Shown one piece after another: positions 1-10,531 of a DNA stretch of 64,000 bases. The notes under the pieces were generated by a model that made no database searches, was not told the origin of the DNA, and saw nothing but the letters and a program-made list of their open reading frames with translations. Numbering within the stretch: position 1 is the first letter of the stretch; each line of letters begins with the position of its first letter. Both the position numbers and the translations under genes were made by a program. Origin of the DNA: Siphonodentalium dalli (Eukaryota > Mollusca > Scaphopoda > Gadilida > Siphonodentaliidae); assembly GCA_032622095.1 (NCBI GenBank), contig CP136061.1, positions 91,053,845-91,117,844 of the forward strand. The letters run 5' to 3'.

Positions 1-190
1 GTAATGTCACCAGTGAATTATACCATTTCTCGTTACATCATTGACGTTACGTTGCTTACTGATCATGACTGAAATTTCGTATGTTAATATTTCTCCTCAT
101 CGGGACTTTCATCAATTAATTATGTGTGTCTTAATCATATTTGGCGAACCAAATTGATGCAGAAGTGTAATAAATAGAGTAACAAATTAG
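1..190 (+). pseudogene. Ty3/gypsy integrase-core remnant, duplicate copy
   Basis: This stretch matches 3993-4182 with a handful of substitutions and no length change. In that second copy it continues a recognisable Ty3 pol fragment, so it is identified by position as integrase-core debris: the short LLTDHD run resembles the integrase core aspartate region. Stops and frameshifts interrupt every frame. The repeat begins at the first base of the window, so its true left boundary is unknown. It is non-functional. Confidence 0.6.
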
Positions 191-320
191 TTCCGAGAAT
201 TACTTTAAATAATTCACGAGAGGCGAGAGACGTTTAGGTAAGAAAATTATGCGCTAACGCGCACTTGTTTCTTACCGACGTCTCTCGCCTCTCGTGAATT
301 ATTTAACGTAATTCTCGGAA
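191..320. mobile_element. 130-bp palindromic MITE (hairpin), copy 1
   Basis: This is a near-perfect inverted repeat. It starts TTCCGAGAATTAC and ends GTAATTCTCGGAA. The arms include ACGAGAGGCGAGAGACGT and its complement, around a small GCGCTAACGCGC loop. It has no coding capacity. The same element, same length, lies at 4183-4312 with the same left flank, so both copies were copied together as part of a 320-bp block rather than inserting twice. Confidence 0.8.
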
Positions 321-485
321 ATTCTCGTAATTCTGTTGGTCGTATTTGGTATCAAAGGAAGAAAAATCAACCTTCCCACAAAAGCTAAGAGGCGCCGGGC
401 TGTAGCATAAGGCACACATAACGCACGTTTGCGTACTAAATTGCGAAATTATCGCGACGGCCGTTGATGGACTGCTAAGGCATTG

Positions 486-491
486 TTTATT
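486..491 (-). promoter_or_regulatory. candidate poly(A) signal of the secreted peptide gene
   Basis: TTTATT on the plus strand reads AATAAA on the minus strand, about 137 nt downstream of the stop codon at 630-628. This is a normal place for cleavage signalling after a terminal exon. A single hexamer in AT-rich DNA is weak evidence on its own. Confidence 0.4.
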
Positions 492-627
492 ACATCGATT
501 TAGATCTACAGACTCGAATATATAAGTACAAAATATTCATATTGAACCATGTTATTTTAGATTATTAAAGTGTATATATGTCAAAAATGATCCGTCAGAT
601 ATGGCTTCGTTTATCAAATGCACAATA

Positions 628-737
628 CTAACTTGTGTCACAACCAGTTTCAGGTGAACTCCATCCTTCACAACAGCTGCAAATCCCTGTGACAGCATCA
701 CACCAGCCGTGACCGCAATCAACTCCATCACATACAT
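628..737 (-). CDS. terminal exon of secreted EGF-like cysteine-rich peptide
   Basis: On the minus strand a TTATTACAG acceptor precedes an open frame of 36 complete codons that ends TAG at 630-628. The first codon is completed by one base from the previous exon. The exon contains seven cysteines. The order VC-x4-C-x4-C-x6-C-x-C-C-EGW-x7-C is that of an EGF-like domain: the end CSCCEGW...GC follows the usual C-x-C-x-G-W...C, with one extra cysteine after the fifth position. The one-base phase matches exactly what the microexon at 5687-5660 supplies (GTA G + AT GTA TGT). The other minus-strand frame that starts with ATG here runs through the splice site and has no cysteine pattern, so I treat it as a shadow. 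The family is not recognised; a signalling, adhesive or defence peptide are all possible. Confidence 0.6.
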
Positions 738-819
738 CTGTAATAATCAATATCATCCTTGGTATAACCAAAGTAGTTGTTTTAATACTCAGAACGAATT
801 TTCAATACGATCAAACCAA

Positions 820-2370
820 TAATGACATAGTGCAAGAACCTTTCACATATGATACTTGGCGAAGTGTATAACCTTATTTGTGGTCTGAAATGTCCAACTG
901 ATGCTGTTTGAGGCATGAAATTAATAACTTTTTAAACATTTTGAAAGTTTTGTGAATAACATCCCGCACGCACCCTCGAAGTCACGGTCTAGCATTAGTG
1001 GCAGGGATAACTTAATATAACTTCGTTTTAAAATATACCAATAGATATGTTTCCATGACGTCTAATTATTTGGTCAAAGAAAACCAGCCCTGAATGTTTT
1101 ATTCTAGACTTTTCGTCAAGGAAAATATGGACATAGGTGTCGCATCGATAGAGAATTTATTATACCTATATTTTTCGCTATTTTTAGTCGCGTCCTTTTC
1201 GTGATCAACCATACTAGAGGACCGCGAGCGAGAAGTTTTAGTGGTGAAAGCAGTCAGGCACTACAGTACCACCAAGACGAAGCAGCCTCATCGCAGCGAT
1301 CGGTCCACTCAAAATTGCCGCGACTCGCCGCACGCCGACATCTAAACGCGGCGATGTCGCGGCGATGTTGAGTAGAAACGATTAGTATCCAATGACCATC
1401 ACTACTTTCGTCGCAGCGGATCGCCCGGATTTCGTCGCGAATGCTACTAACGCGTCACATGGACTCGGGATACCCCTGCGGATGTTATAACACCGTTTTC
1501 CTGTTTATTTTGATTGAAAACAATGTTTTAGTAAAGTTGTAAAGTTGTAAAGTTACACATTATAACGGATTTATGTACATGATAACACCATTTATACATA
1601 GTGTGCTTTAATTGCAAATAAACAACACACAATAATGCAAATTAGCAAACACCACAGTTCGCGGTTGTTATGAAATAGTGGGGTTTATAAAAACAGTGTT
1701 TTCGGAAATTAATAGAGAGCAGTGAGAGATTCTCTGCACGTTGAGTTCTTCATAGTTCTATGTTTACTGGTAACAGCTGAGCGGTCAATAACAGAAAATT
1801 ATGCCCTCGAGGGCAATAAGTGATTTGCGGCCCGCCATTGTGACGCACTCTCAGCCAATCAGAAGATAGGGAAATTGGAATAAGGATAGCAATGTGATTT
1901 GTCACGTGGCAGGAAATGGGCCAATCAGAAGTGTGGAAAATAGGGAGGAGGGTAACAAACCTCTTGGTCCAGGATTGACTCGATTATGGAGCCTTTATTC
2001 AGCGTCAGGGGATTGCGACCCATCTGTGCGATAGGAACATGTGACACCTTTGCACACATTTTGATCATTTGAACTTTTTAATTTAAAAAAGATTTTAATT
2101 AAATTTAAAACGGACACAAATTTATTTAAATTTCAAATGTGATATCTTACTCAATTTAACAGCACATTTTTTCAATTTTGTTTCAATTTCTCTTATTTTC
2201 AAATAAACATTTTTTAAAACCGAACGCCGTTATACCATCCGTCTGGTTGTCCCGAGTCACCAACCTAATTTGGTTGAGATCAGTCAAGGGGTATGGGGGA
2301 AAAGTTGCGAACAGACAAACTTACATCCAGATAGACAGCTCCTATACCCTTTAATATATACATATATATA
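820..2370. other. intergenic/3' flank, no recognisable feature
   Basis: I see no supported gene or repeat array here. Two CCAATCAG octamers lie about 70 bp apart near 1855 and 1922. 1290-1450 is locally rich in CG and TCGC words. The right end is (AT)-rich and leads into the minisatellite. Confidence 0.4.
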
Positions 2371-2371
2371 C

Positions 2372-2745
2372 TAACCTCGATTTATCAGCGACTAACCACC
2401 GGGGCATATTAACCCCGATTTATCACTGACTAAAGCACCGGAGCCTACTAACCCAGATTTATCACCGACTAACCACCGGTGCCTACTAACCCTGATGTAT
2501 CACATACTAAAACACCGGGGCCTACTAACACCGATTTATCACCGACTAACCACCGGGGCCTACTAACCCCGATTTATCACATACTAAACCACCGGGGCCT
2601 ACTAACCCCGATTTATCACCGACTAACCACCGGGCATACTAACCCCGATTTATCACCGACTAACCACCGGGGCCTGCTAACCCCGATTTATCACCGACTA
2701 ACCACCGAGCTTACTAACCCCGATTTATCACCGACTAACCACCGA
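2372..2745. repeat. 38-bp minisatellite, about 10 units
   Basis: The unit reads roughly GATTTATCACCGACTAACCA followed by CCGGGGCCTACTAACCCC, repeated with substitutions and one-base gaps. Because 38 is not a multiple of three, a reading frame through the array alternates between two peptide phrases. That explains the 128-codon plus-strand ORF starting at 2479, which is not a gene. Confidence 0.9.
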
Positions 2746-3154
2746 TATACATGTAAGTACACCAAATTTTCGAGTTTGCGGGTAAAGCATCTTGCAGAAA
2801 ATCTATCACAAAGTGATGACCAGCACGTGGAAATCGTGATGAGAGACATGCCCTTTGTCAGATAGAATTAAACCCAGAATGAGATCGGATTAATGGTCCA
2901 TGAGTGATTCTTGTTTTTCAATGAGTAAATCCAATGAGCACGCACGCATTCGCGATAATTTATGGCATTTCAATAACCATTATATCGGTCTGTCTTTTTG
3001 TTCGATTGGTGAGAGGGTAGATTGACTGCATGCTCATATCACCGAATCGATTTGTCAACTAGCTGGCAACTGAACGACAAAAATTCCCCCCTTAGATCCG
3101 GTTTGGCTGGACCACCAATGTAGATTTAAACCAGGTTTAAACTCGGAGGTTTAA

Positions 3155-4180
3155 ATCGGAGATGACGAATCCGGCCAAAGTGTTAACAAACATGTTATCT
3201 GTTCCTATGGATAATAAAAAACGTCGCGCGGTGGGCTGTATGTATATATAAATATAAACCACAGATGATTCACTTACCCGGCAAAGATAATATATTTGCA
3301 TATTATATATCAAGACCTGCTGATGATGAAAATACTGGTATGTCTGAAGTACCAGAGCAATCAGATGTGACATGATCTGAACATGACGTACCAATGGATG
3401 TTGACATAATTTAATTGATACATCAAAGTTAATAACAAAACAATATGCAAATTGTCATATAGACAAAATTCTACATCAATAACAGGAATCCATTCAATTG
3501 GAGGGTTTTGACATCAAAGCAGAGCAAGCAAATTACATGGTAGCTATTGATATCGTTCAAAAATTTAATTTCACAAACGCCGAAACAAAGAGCCCACAAA
3601 TATATTGTAACAAATGATGTTCTTTATTTCATCCGTATTCACGATGAAGATCCAGATATACGTCTATTTATTCCCGCAAATATTCGACTCAAACAACACC
3701 ACGACCTAGCCGGCCATTTTTCAGCAGTTAAAACTTTTGCAACTGCAAAAATTAAATATTATTGACCAAATATATATACATAATTATTGTAAAGCTTGTA
3801 CGATTTATAAAATGGGAAATTTATCACAGAAAAATGCTCCAGTACAGGATATGGATAGACCACCATTTCCTTTTGCGACCATAAGTGCCGATATACAAGG
3901 ACTTTTTGAACAGATACATAGAATAAAGCATTAAAATTATGTATTACACTCCTTTGCCCGATTTCCATTGAAAACGCCGTTAATTAAAAATGGTAATGTC
4001 ATCAGTGAATTATACCATTTCTCGTTACATCATTGACGTTACGTTACTTACTGATCATGACTGAAATTTCGTATGTTAATATTTCTCCACATCGGGACTT
4101 TCATCAATTAATTATGTGTGTCTTAATAATATTTGGCGAACCAAATTGATGCAGAAGTGTAATAAATAGAGTAACAAATT
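3155..4180 (+). pseudogene. decayed Ty3/gypsy pol: RNase H end plus integrase
   Basis: Read in order across frame breaks, the plus strand shows the C-terminal end of a retroelement RNase H (a GKDNI...ISRP motif near 3281-3320) followed by a linker. The integrase zinc-binding domain comes next: HHDLAGH near 3700, then CKACTIYK near 3798, giving the H...H...C...C arrangement. The start of the integrase core follows (PFATISADIQG near 3868, LLTDHD near 4045). There are stops in the RNase H/linker part, a frameshift near 3750 and more frame changes after 3930. Neither LTRs nor a reverse transcriptase are visible, so this is an old fragment. The 3' part is duplicated at 1-190. Short open frames at 3547-3765 and 3737-3934 are pieces of it. 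Confidence 0.75.
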
Positions 4181-4182
4181 AG

Positions 4183-4312
4183 TTCCGAGAATTACTTTAA
4201 ATAATTCACGAGAGGCGAGAGACGTTTAGGTAAGAAACTTATGCGCTAACGCGCACTTGTTTCTTACCGACGTCTCTCGCCTCTCGTGAATTATTTAACG
4301 TAATTCTCGGAA
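4183..4312. mobile_element. 130-bp palindromic MITE (hairpin), copy 2
   Basis: Same hairpin as 191-320, with TTCCGAGAATTAC/GTAATTCTCGGAA ends. It sits in the decayed integrase sequence. The right flank here (CCAATTGATTACTC) differs from that of copy 1, so the end of the duplicated block coincides with the end of the MITE. Confidence 0.8.
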
Positions 4313-4690
4313 CCAATTGATTACTCTCTATATTTACCATTCTGTTCATGTTTTGATCCCAATAAAACATTTTGAAAAAACAAACAAACATAAATTCCAA
4401 ACCAAGTCGATTGTACAATTTAAAAATGATAACGTCTGAAGTCCGCACAGTTGTAAATAAATACATCCTTATTGGTGGTACGCATTAATCGCAATAAAAG
4501 CAAATGACAATAACTCCGACAAGGTGAGCCACTTCTTATACTACATGCATAAGAATGACTGTTGTGATGTCATTTGGAAATACAATTTATGAGAATATGT
4601 GTACAATTTTGAGTAAGACTATTCTATATTCCCACAAAATGTCCACATCAGATGGTTTCGCATCACTTTAACATGGGCAACGACGTGTGA
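4313..4690. other. repeat-derived spacer
   Basis: No gene is seen. The segment 4430-4530 is similar, in inverted orientation, to 41630-41745 (shared words around TTATTTACAACTG and CTTCAGACGTTAT, and the CACCTTGTC block). It therefore belongs to a dispersed repeat of unknown type. Confidence 0.4.
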
Positions 4691-5575
4691 TCCTGCTAAA
4701 ATCATATATAAAACTGGTATAGGCATAAAATTTGGTAAAACTGGTATAATCATACAAAATCCCATTATAATCATACCTAGACCCGGATGTATCCTACATA
4801 AACCCAGTATAATCATATGCAAACCATGTATACTCATATATCAACCTATTGTGGTCCTATCTCACCCGGCATTAGCTATATAAGCCCGATATAATACTAG
4901 TTATAAACCTGGTATAATAATATATAAAACCGGTTTAGCCACGGGGGGGGGGGGGGACCGAGACGTGAGGATCGGTGGCATTCCGATAAAGAGACGGTGG
5001 AAATCCAATAAACGAGACCGTTCGCTTTCGGCGACAAACGAGATTTTCTTCGTATTTGGGCATTCAAACGGAATTGCCGTGACAAATCAGGTTTCACTTC
5101 ATCATATAGTTATTTTAGTTACTAATATCGATCAAAATCTAGACGCTACAGTGAGTAAAACCAATAGAATCGCTATTTAAAAGTCACACGACGGTTCGTT
5201 TTCCGATAAAAAACGAACCGTCGCGTGTCTTTTATCGGAAAACGAACCGTCGCGTGACTTTTAAATGGCTATTCTCTTGGTTTTAGTTACTGTAGTGTCT
5301 AGATTTTAATGGATATTAGTAACTTAAATAACGATATGATGATATGAAACCTGATTTGTCACGGCAATTCCGTTTGAATGCCTAAACACGAAGAAAATCT
5401 CGTTTGTCGCCGAAAGCGAACCGTCTCGTTTATCGGATTTCCACCGTCTCTTTATCGGAATGCCACCGATCCTAACGTCGCAGTCCCCCCCCCCCCCCGT
5501 GATAGTCATATAAAACACAGTGTGATCCTATATAAACCAGGTATAATCCAATATAAACCATGTTGGTGAATACGA
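4690..5575. repeat. degenerate ~30-bp minisatellite, split by a foldback element
   Basis: Loose repeats of a motif like GGTATAATCATATATAAACC run from about 4690 to 4940 and resume at 5499-5575. The foldback at 4943-5498 interrupts the array, so the array pre-dates the insertion. Confidence 0.65.
4943..5498. mobile_element. 556-bp foldback element with G14 and C14 ends
   Basis: The sequence is almost entirely one inverted repeat. It opens with 14 G and closes with 14 C. Inside, GAGACGGTGGAAATCC pairs with GGATTTCCACCGTCTC, and CGGAATTGCCGTGACAAATC pairs with its complement near 5355. The centre (about 5185-5265) holds further copies of ACGGTTCGTTTTCCGATAA in both orientations. The open frames on either strand are mirror images and are not genes. 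No transposase and no clear target duplication are visible. Confidence 0.8.
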
Positions 5576-5659
5576 GTCGGAAGTGAGTCAGTCTAGATAA
5601 CACTACTTATCAATAGTGGATTGGCATCACATTAGTGTTAATATAGTAGTATTACTCAC

Positions 5660-5687
5660 CTACACACTTGTTGTGGGTAAAGATTCC
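5660..5687 (-). CDS. 28-nt microexon of the secreted EGF-like peptide gene
   Basis: On the minus strand TTGTCTTTCATTGCAG (a strong acceptor) precedes 28 nt followed by GTGAGTAA (a strong donor). Entered in phase 0, as left by exon 1, it reads GIFTHNKCV plus one base. That base completes a GAT codon with the terminal exon, giving NKC-V-D-VC across the junction and the first cysteine of the EGF-like domain. Of the other two frames, one hits a stop. The two flanking signals, the phase match on both sides and the cysteine spacing make chance unlikely. RNA evidence is still absent. Confidence 0.6.
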
Positions 5688-5689
5688 CT

Positions 5690-7060
5690 GCAATGAAAGA
5701 CAATTACAATGTTATATGCCACCTATCCAGTGGAAATATGTTGATAGTTATTCTGTGCCGTGGCTAATAATATTTTATTTGTTTAGGTCGAAATCCGCTG
5801 CCCTTGGTTTAACAGCGCTAACATTGTTAACAAATAAATAACAATAATTCTAAATAACTGAGACAGTTATTTAATTGCAGGTCACATCCATTTACAAAGT
5901 AACGGTCATGTCTACAGATGGTCACCACGATGAAACACATTTCTGGAACAATATGAAATTAAACCGGTGAGTCGGTGGAAGTGTCTATGAGAAACTTCAG
6001 TTCTACGGAATAACGTGCATGTCTGCTCAACATACGGAAATACGCACATAATTGACCTATAATGTGAAATAGTATTAATGTGATTATTTATTTCTGAAAT
6101 AAACAGATACATGAAATGAACTCTTACCCGTCATTTTGTTTTATGATGCCACAATGAAGACACATGTTAAAGAGTGTACGCCTGACCAGTCGTGAGTTGG
6201 CTTACTTGTTTCATAGTCCGCACATAATCTGCTTAGAGTCGTCTCATTGTGGGTCGATAATGTGACTAACAAACTTTCATATCCAGCACATTATCGACTC
6301 ATTATAAGCAGATAATGTGCTGCATTTTGGGAGAACATGCAGGTCTGTTGATAAATAAATTTCTAGGTCAATACAATATTGAAAATAAAGCATTGGTTTT
6401 GTGAGCCCCTATTTATTAAATAACAATGTTAGCGCAGATAAAGCAAGACGAGAGAATGTCAGGCTACAAACCTTGTTAACGTTGCCACGTTCTAACGTTT
6501 AACAGGCATCCCCTGGTAACGTATAACATTGTTAGGTTAGGGAGTAAATACAACGATACGTTTGGGAACAGAGAGGCTTCACAAACTCGCAGTTACGATT
6601 ATATTTAGTTCACTACGTCACCACGGTATGTGCGTAGTCTATGTGTAACAACAAGTATCATCAATTGAACGACTCAATACAGATTATTAAAAATGAGGTG
6701 TACAATAAAATGATAATGCAAAGCGAAAATCTCACTGGGAACTATTAGCCATGCGCTGTCGAGTCTCAGGAAACCGATCATAGTTCCGCCTCAAGAAAAT
6801 TGTGGTCCCATAATTCGGTTTGGGGGGGGAGGGTCACCGGCTCCTGTGGTCCCAAAAGTATTATCAGATCGTACATTACCTTTGCCATAATGGCATAAAA
6901 CACACAACACACATTTGATTGGTTGGAATTCTAGTGAAATTCTTAGGGATATTTTTGTCGTTCATATTAGCACATTGGACAGTGGAGCTAATAGTGAGTT
7001 TCGTTTACGCAAGTAGGGATACTACTACATCGGCCGGTTTCGATATGCAATAATATAAAG
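5690..7060. other. intron of the peptide gene, no coding feature
   Basis: AT-rich sequence with a short inverted repeat around 6250-6330 (CGATAATGTG/CACATTATCG) and a run of G near 6823. Short words at 5815-5840 and 6420-6540 (TAACATTGTTA) recur but form no clear element. Confidence 0.4.
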
Positions 7061-7189
7061 TTATTATACAATGTTGTGTACAATCTGTGTTTTTCTTGTA
7101 CTCGTCCAGTGTCGAGTCCAATACGACTTTTCACCACAACCTGGACGAGTACAAGAAAAACGCATACTGTACACAACATTGTATAATGA
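7061..7189. mobile_element. 129-bp palindromic MITE
   Basis: Inverted arms of about 50 bp, with ends TTATTATACAATGTTGTGTAC and its complement (ATTGTATAATGA). CTTGTACTCGTCCAG pairs with CTGGACGAGTACAAG. The loop is GTGTCGAGTCCAATACGACTTTTCACCACAAC. It is a hairpin without coding capacity, inside an intron of the secreted peptide gene. Confidence 0.75.
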
Positions 7190-7234
7190 CATTTTTATTA
7201 TCCATCTGTGTTTATCCAAATTTTGGGAATAAAA

Positions 7235-8497
7235 CTTTTGTGGTTAATTTTTGTATTTGTCGGCACTTAATCCTTGGCTTCGGGGGTAAAAAATATTTGA
7301 TTCGAGTCGAGGAAACCACTCATCAAAGCTCAGAGTGATCAGATATCGATGTTTGGAATCTATTATTTTTATTTTTAAGTGGCCCAGTAAACAGTCCACG
7401 AGAAGAGTTTCTCTGACCAAATTGCGGATAAAGATGGATAACTCTAAATCAAGTGGCATTTTTGTCAGATATTTGACAAGCCGGCAAAATTTTGTTCATC
7501 AAAATGTTGATAAATATCAGGTTTAGAGCAATTTTATACTATAGTTGACTGTGGTTAGCATATTTTTTGGGCAATTAATCGATTCTGATAACTGAAGTGG
7601 CATTTAAAAACAGTTGTATATATAGGAGTTATAGCACAGTAGCTATGTTATATGTATTGCCTCCAAAACACGCCGAGCCGAGCTGGCCCTTAGAACATGC
7701 TTGGGACAATACAACACACCAGGTGCCTATTTTTAGAAGCAAATTTGATATTTGAGACAGTGCAAATTTATTTTTTTTGGATTGGGTGGGATTCGGACCC
7801 CGGCTCGGCATGTTTCGGAGGCAATAAATATAACATAGCTACTGTGCTATATCTCCTATATATACACTATAGAGACCTTAAAATGTGCATATAGTGTCCT
7901 AAGTGCGACGTCAGAATACAGCGGCCATTTGAGATTCCTTGTTTGGGGTTGCTTCGGTGGCCGTGTCCTATTGACGTCGGACTTTGAGTCGCAAGGCGCG
8001 CTCGCCGTCATGGGCCGGGGTTCGAATCCCAAAAAACAAAAACAAAACAAAACAATTTGCACTGTCTCAAAAATCAAATTTGCTTCTATAAATAGGCACA
8101 TGGTGTGTTGTATAGTCCCAAGCATGTTCTAAGGCCCAGCTCGGCTCGGCATGTTTCGGAGGCAATAAATATAACATAGCTACTGTTCTATATCTCCTAT
8201 ATATATACTATAGAGACCTTAAAATGTGCATATAGTGTCCTAAGTGCGACATCAGAATACAGCGTCCATTTGAGCTTCCTTTTTTGGGGTTGCTTCGGTT
8301 GCCGTGTGGCATTGACGTCGGACTTTGAGTCGCAATGCGCGCTCGCCGTCATGGGCCGGGGTTCGAATCCCACCCAATAAAAAAACAAAAAAACAAAAAA
8401 ACAATTTCCACTGTCTCAAAAATCAAATTTACTACTAAAAAAATTGTTGTTGTTGGAATCTGATTATATGGGGAACATCGAATCGGATTGAGTACCT
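7235..8497 (-). mobile_element. TTAA-flanked non-autonomous element, copy split by SINE-like block
   Basis: 7265-7612 and 8445-8497 match, in inverted orientation, the element at 14162-14595. Shared stretches include CTTCGGGGGTAAAAAATATT, GATCAGATATCGATGTTTG and the end GGATTGAGTACCT followed by TTAA (8498-8501). The left terminus is eroded. The 0.8 kb from about 7617 to 8440 is absent from the other copy and is a later insertion. Confidence 0.65.
7617..8440. mobile_element. tRNA-headed SINE-like units, one inverted and two direct
   Basis: Three related units share GGAGGCAATAAATATAACAT, an AACATGCTTGGGACxATACA segment (in either orientation) and a tRNA-like head. Intact-looking B boxes GGTTCGAATCCC occur at 8019-8030 and 8360-8370 on the plus strand, and a diverged one at 7788-7800 on the minus strand. 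GGTTGCTTCGGTGGCCGTGT resembles an A-box region. 7622-7681 is the inverse of 7803-7860, giving a hairpin at the left. The heads are too degenerate to be tRNA genes, and no anticodon arm can be assigned. Confidence 0.6.
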
Positions 8498-8501
8498 TTA
8501 A

Positions 8502-9220
8502 GTCTGTTCTTGTTTACTGTTGACAGAAAGGGGTCATTCATTAAGTTAATAAGTCGACTTGTGTGTGAGCATGAAAAATATAACACTGCGTGTTGAGTAA
8601 AGAGCATCAGGCGCAAGGCATTCGGGTATATATATCCTTGAAAGATCGACTGCGACGCTGGTAGAGCGTGTATAGCTTGGTAGCGGGCGATATGGCTAGC
8701 CATGGGATGGTATTTATGACGACCAATTGCCACACGACCAATTACCACCAAAATACACCATAATAAATTGTCGCACCTACTATGCTATCACTACTGTGGT
8801 ACGTGTGTCAGCAGTCAGTGTCTCGTACTGCCTCAGTCATTCGTCTAGTTTATATCCAACTCCTGAGGGCTACACGCATTACATGTAAATCATTTGAAAT
8901 AAATGAAAAATGGGACATCTGCATGTCAACAATATAGTATGGACCCACCAGAATGCCACCCAAATATATGACGCGGATCGCACCGGACAAGCCATTAACA
9001 ATGTGAAGGTGAATATAATAATATAATAGATGACATGCATAATATATGGAATTTTCACAATAATTCCTCCATTGAGCCCAGACAGAGAGACGATGCACTG
9101 ATAGTTGTCGACTGCTTGAGTATGTATGCCGCTTCATATTAAGTGTTAATTTAGATAACACTCACTATGAAGCGTCAGACAGACCCAAGCAGGCGACGAT
9201 TAGTTCCATTCAGACCTGAG
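8502..9220. other. intronic/intergenic DNA without recognised feature
   Basis: Short open frames exist on the minus strand (8464-8751, 8850-9161), but they show no domain, signal peptide or codon pattern I can support. Nothing else stands out. Confidence 0.35.
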
Positions 9221-9224
9221 TAAT

Positions 9225-9335
9225 ATGGTGCCCGACATTTGCAGAATGACTCAAAGAGGTCCTCAGAGGGTAAATTTACACAGCGGGCTAGCGTCAAAAT
9301 TCATCATCTGGGGACCTGAACTTCATGGCATCATA
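9225..9335. mobile_element. degenerate hairpin MITE (ATTTGCAGAATGA family)
   Basis: ACATTTGCAGAATGA...GAGGTCCTCAGAGGGTAAATTT faces GCGGGCTAGCG...ATTCATCATCTGGGGACCT. This is the arrangement of the better-preserved hairpins at 23958, 24267 and 29096. A half copy (AGGTCCCCAGAGGGTGAA...AGCCCGCT) lies at 9513-9570. Confidence 0.6.
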
Positions 9336-9769
9336 TGATATGGGAAACCTAAACACATATTTAAATTACCACGTGGTGAAAATGGTGTTGTGTACCGTGT
9401 GGGAACCTCGAATATGCACTGTGTCATATGACAATTTGGGGATAAACGGAAACTAAACTAAAACGAAACTAATACTTTATCAAGATACTTTCAAGAGGAG
9501 ATGAGTCATAAGCAGATTTAGGTCCCCAGAGGGTGAACTAAATTTTACATATGCCAGCCCGCTTACGATCACATATAAGTATTACAATGTCACGTTAGCA
9601 ATACGGTTGGAGGCAGCCACCACTGGGAATAAATATCTACCATTTATATTGCTACCTGTGATCTAATAACCATTCCACTGTTTGGGTTAGTATTAAACTA
9701 TTAGAAAATGCTAAACAGTACTACAAACATCATAGATGGGTCGTTATCCCATAGGAAATGTTCAGATAA

Positions 9770-10228
9770 CCCTTTACCCAACAAAACGGCCAAAAACGCC
9801 CAAATAAAGCTTCAACAGCCTAAAATATCTTTGGTCTGTCTCAATAACTACCATACAAATATGGATATCATTGGAACCGGGTCATTGACCACATTGTGAT
9901 GGTTACAGTTATGCCCTGTGCCAATGCATTCTCTTATATATGCGAGTCGACCATAGGTTGCCTCGCATATATAAGAGAATGCATTGGCCTCAAATAAATC
10001 TTTTTTTAACATTTTTTACCATATTTTCTTGCATTCTTTAACAATTTTATAATTTGTTCTTACATTTTTTAACAATTTTTATAATATTTTTCTATATTCT
10101 TTGACAATTTTATCATTTTTAATATGTGTTAAGCCAATGCATTCTCTTATATATGCGAGGCGACCTATGGTCGACTCGCATATATAAGAGAATGCATTGG
10201 CACAGGGCCGTTCTGTTTGGGTAAAGGG
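9770..10228. mobile_element. TTAA-type MITE, copy A (459 bp)
   Basis: Terminal inverted repeat CCCTTTACCCAACAxAACGG, flanked by ATAA (decayed) on the left and TTAA at 10229-10232. It contains two internal hairpins built on CCAATGCATTCTCTTATATA with its complement, separated by a T-rich CATTCTTTAACAATTTT spacer. TTAA flanks and CCC termini are the hallmarks of piggyBac-type transposition. No transposase is present. Confidence 0.8.
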
Positions 10229-10531
10229 TTAATAAGTTAAACAAACGGCCGTTTATCACCAAAACCATTATCACCTTATCGTCCAACCAAATGAACAATA
10301 GACCATCCAGTTTTACAACGTTAAAACTAAATGGGAGAATCCAAGAGAAATTGTTAAAAGAACAGGCTATACAGTTGTGTATCGTGTTATTTGGATTTAC
10401 TTACTAATTTGAATCCTAAAATTGACCTAGGAAAAATCATTTTGTATGATGGGGCAGTAGGTAATCAAGGAGTGGAAAAATATTTTTTTCTGCCATGTGT
10501 CTGTGGAGACGGCAATCGGAATTTAGTTTAA

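Noticed and set aside
552-737. Minus-strand ORF beginning MYVMELIAVTAG as an independent gene with a signal peptide
   Set aside because: It is an alternative frame of the terminal exon. The cysteine-rich frame, which matches splice phase with 5687-5660, explains the sequence better.
2479-2865. 128-codon ORF with repeated peptide phrases
   Set aside because: Product of the 38-bp minisatellite; phrases alternate between two frames as the unit length dictates.
3266-3304. 39-nt minus-strand candidate exon (CAG...GTAAGT)
   Set aside because: It overlaps the plus-strand RNase H remnant, and in the needed phase it would hit a stop.
1-4312. Reading 1-320 and 3993-4312 as a pair of LTRs
   Set aside because: The repeats contain integrase-core text and a MITE, which LTRs do not, and no primer-binding or polypurine site lies at their inner edges.
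6122-6175. 54-nt minus-strand candidate exon with GGTAAGAG donor
   Set aside because: Only one frame is open and its phase does not fit the secreted peptide gene's phase-0 or phase-1 junctions.
8019-8370. tRNA genes from the GGTTCGAATCC B boxes
   Set aside because: No complete cloverleaf or anticodon stem can be drawn and the sequence is repeated in a SINE-like unit.
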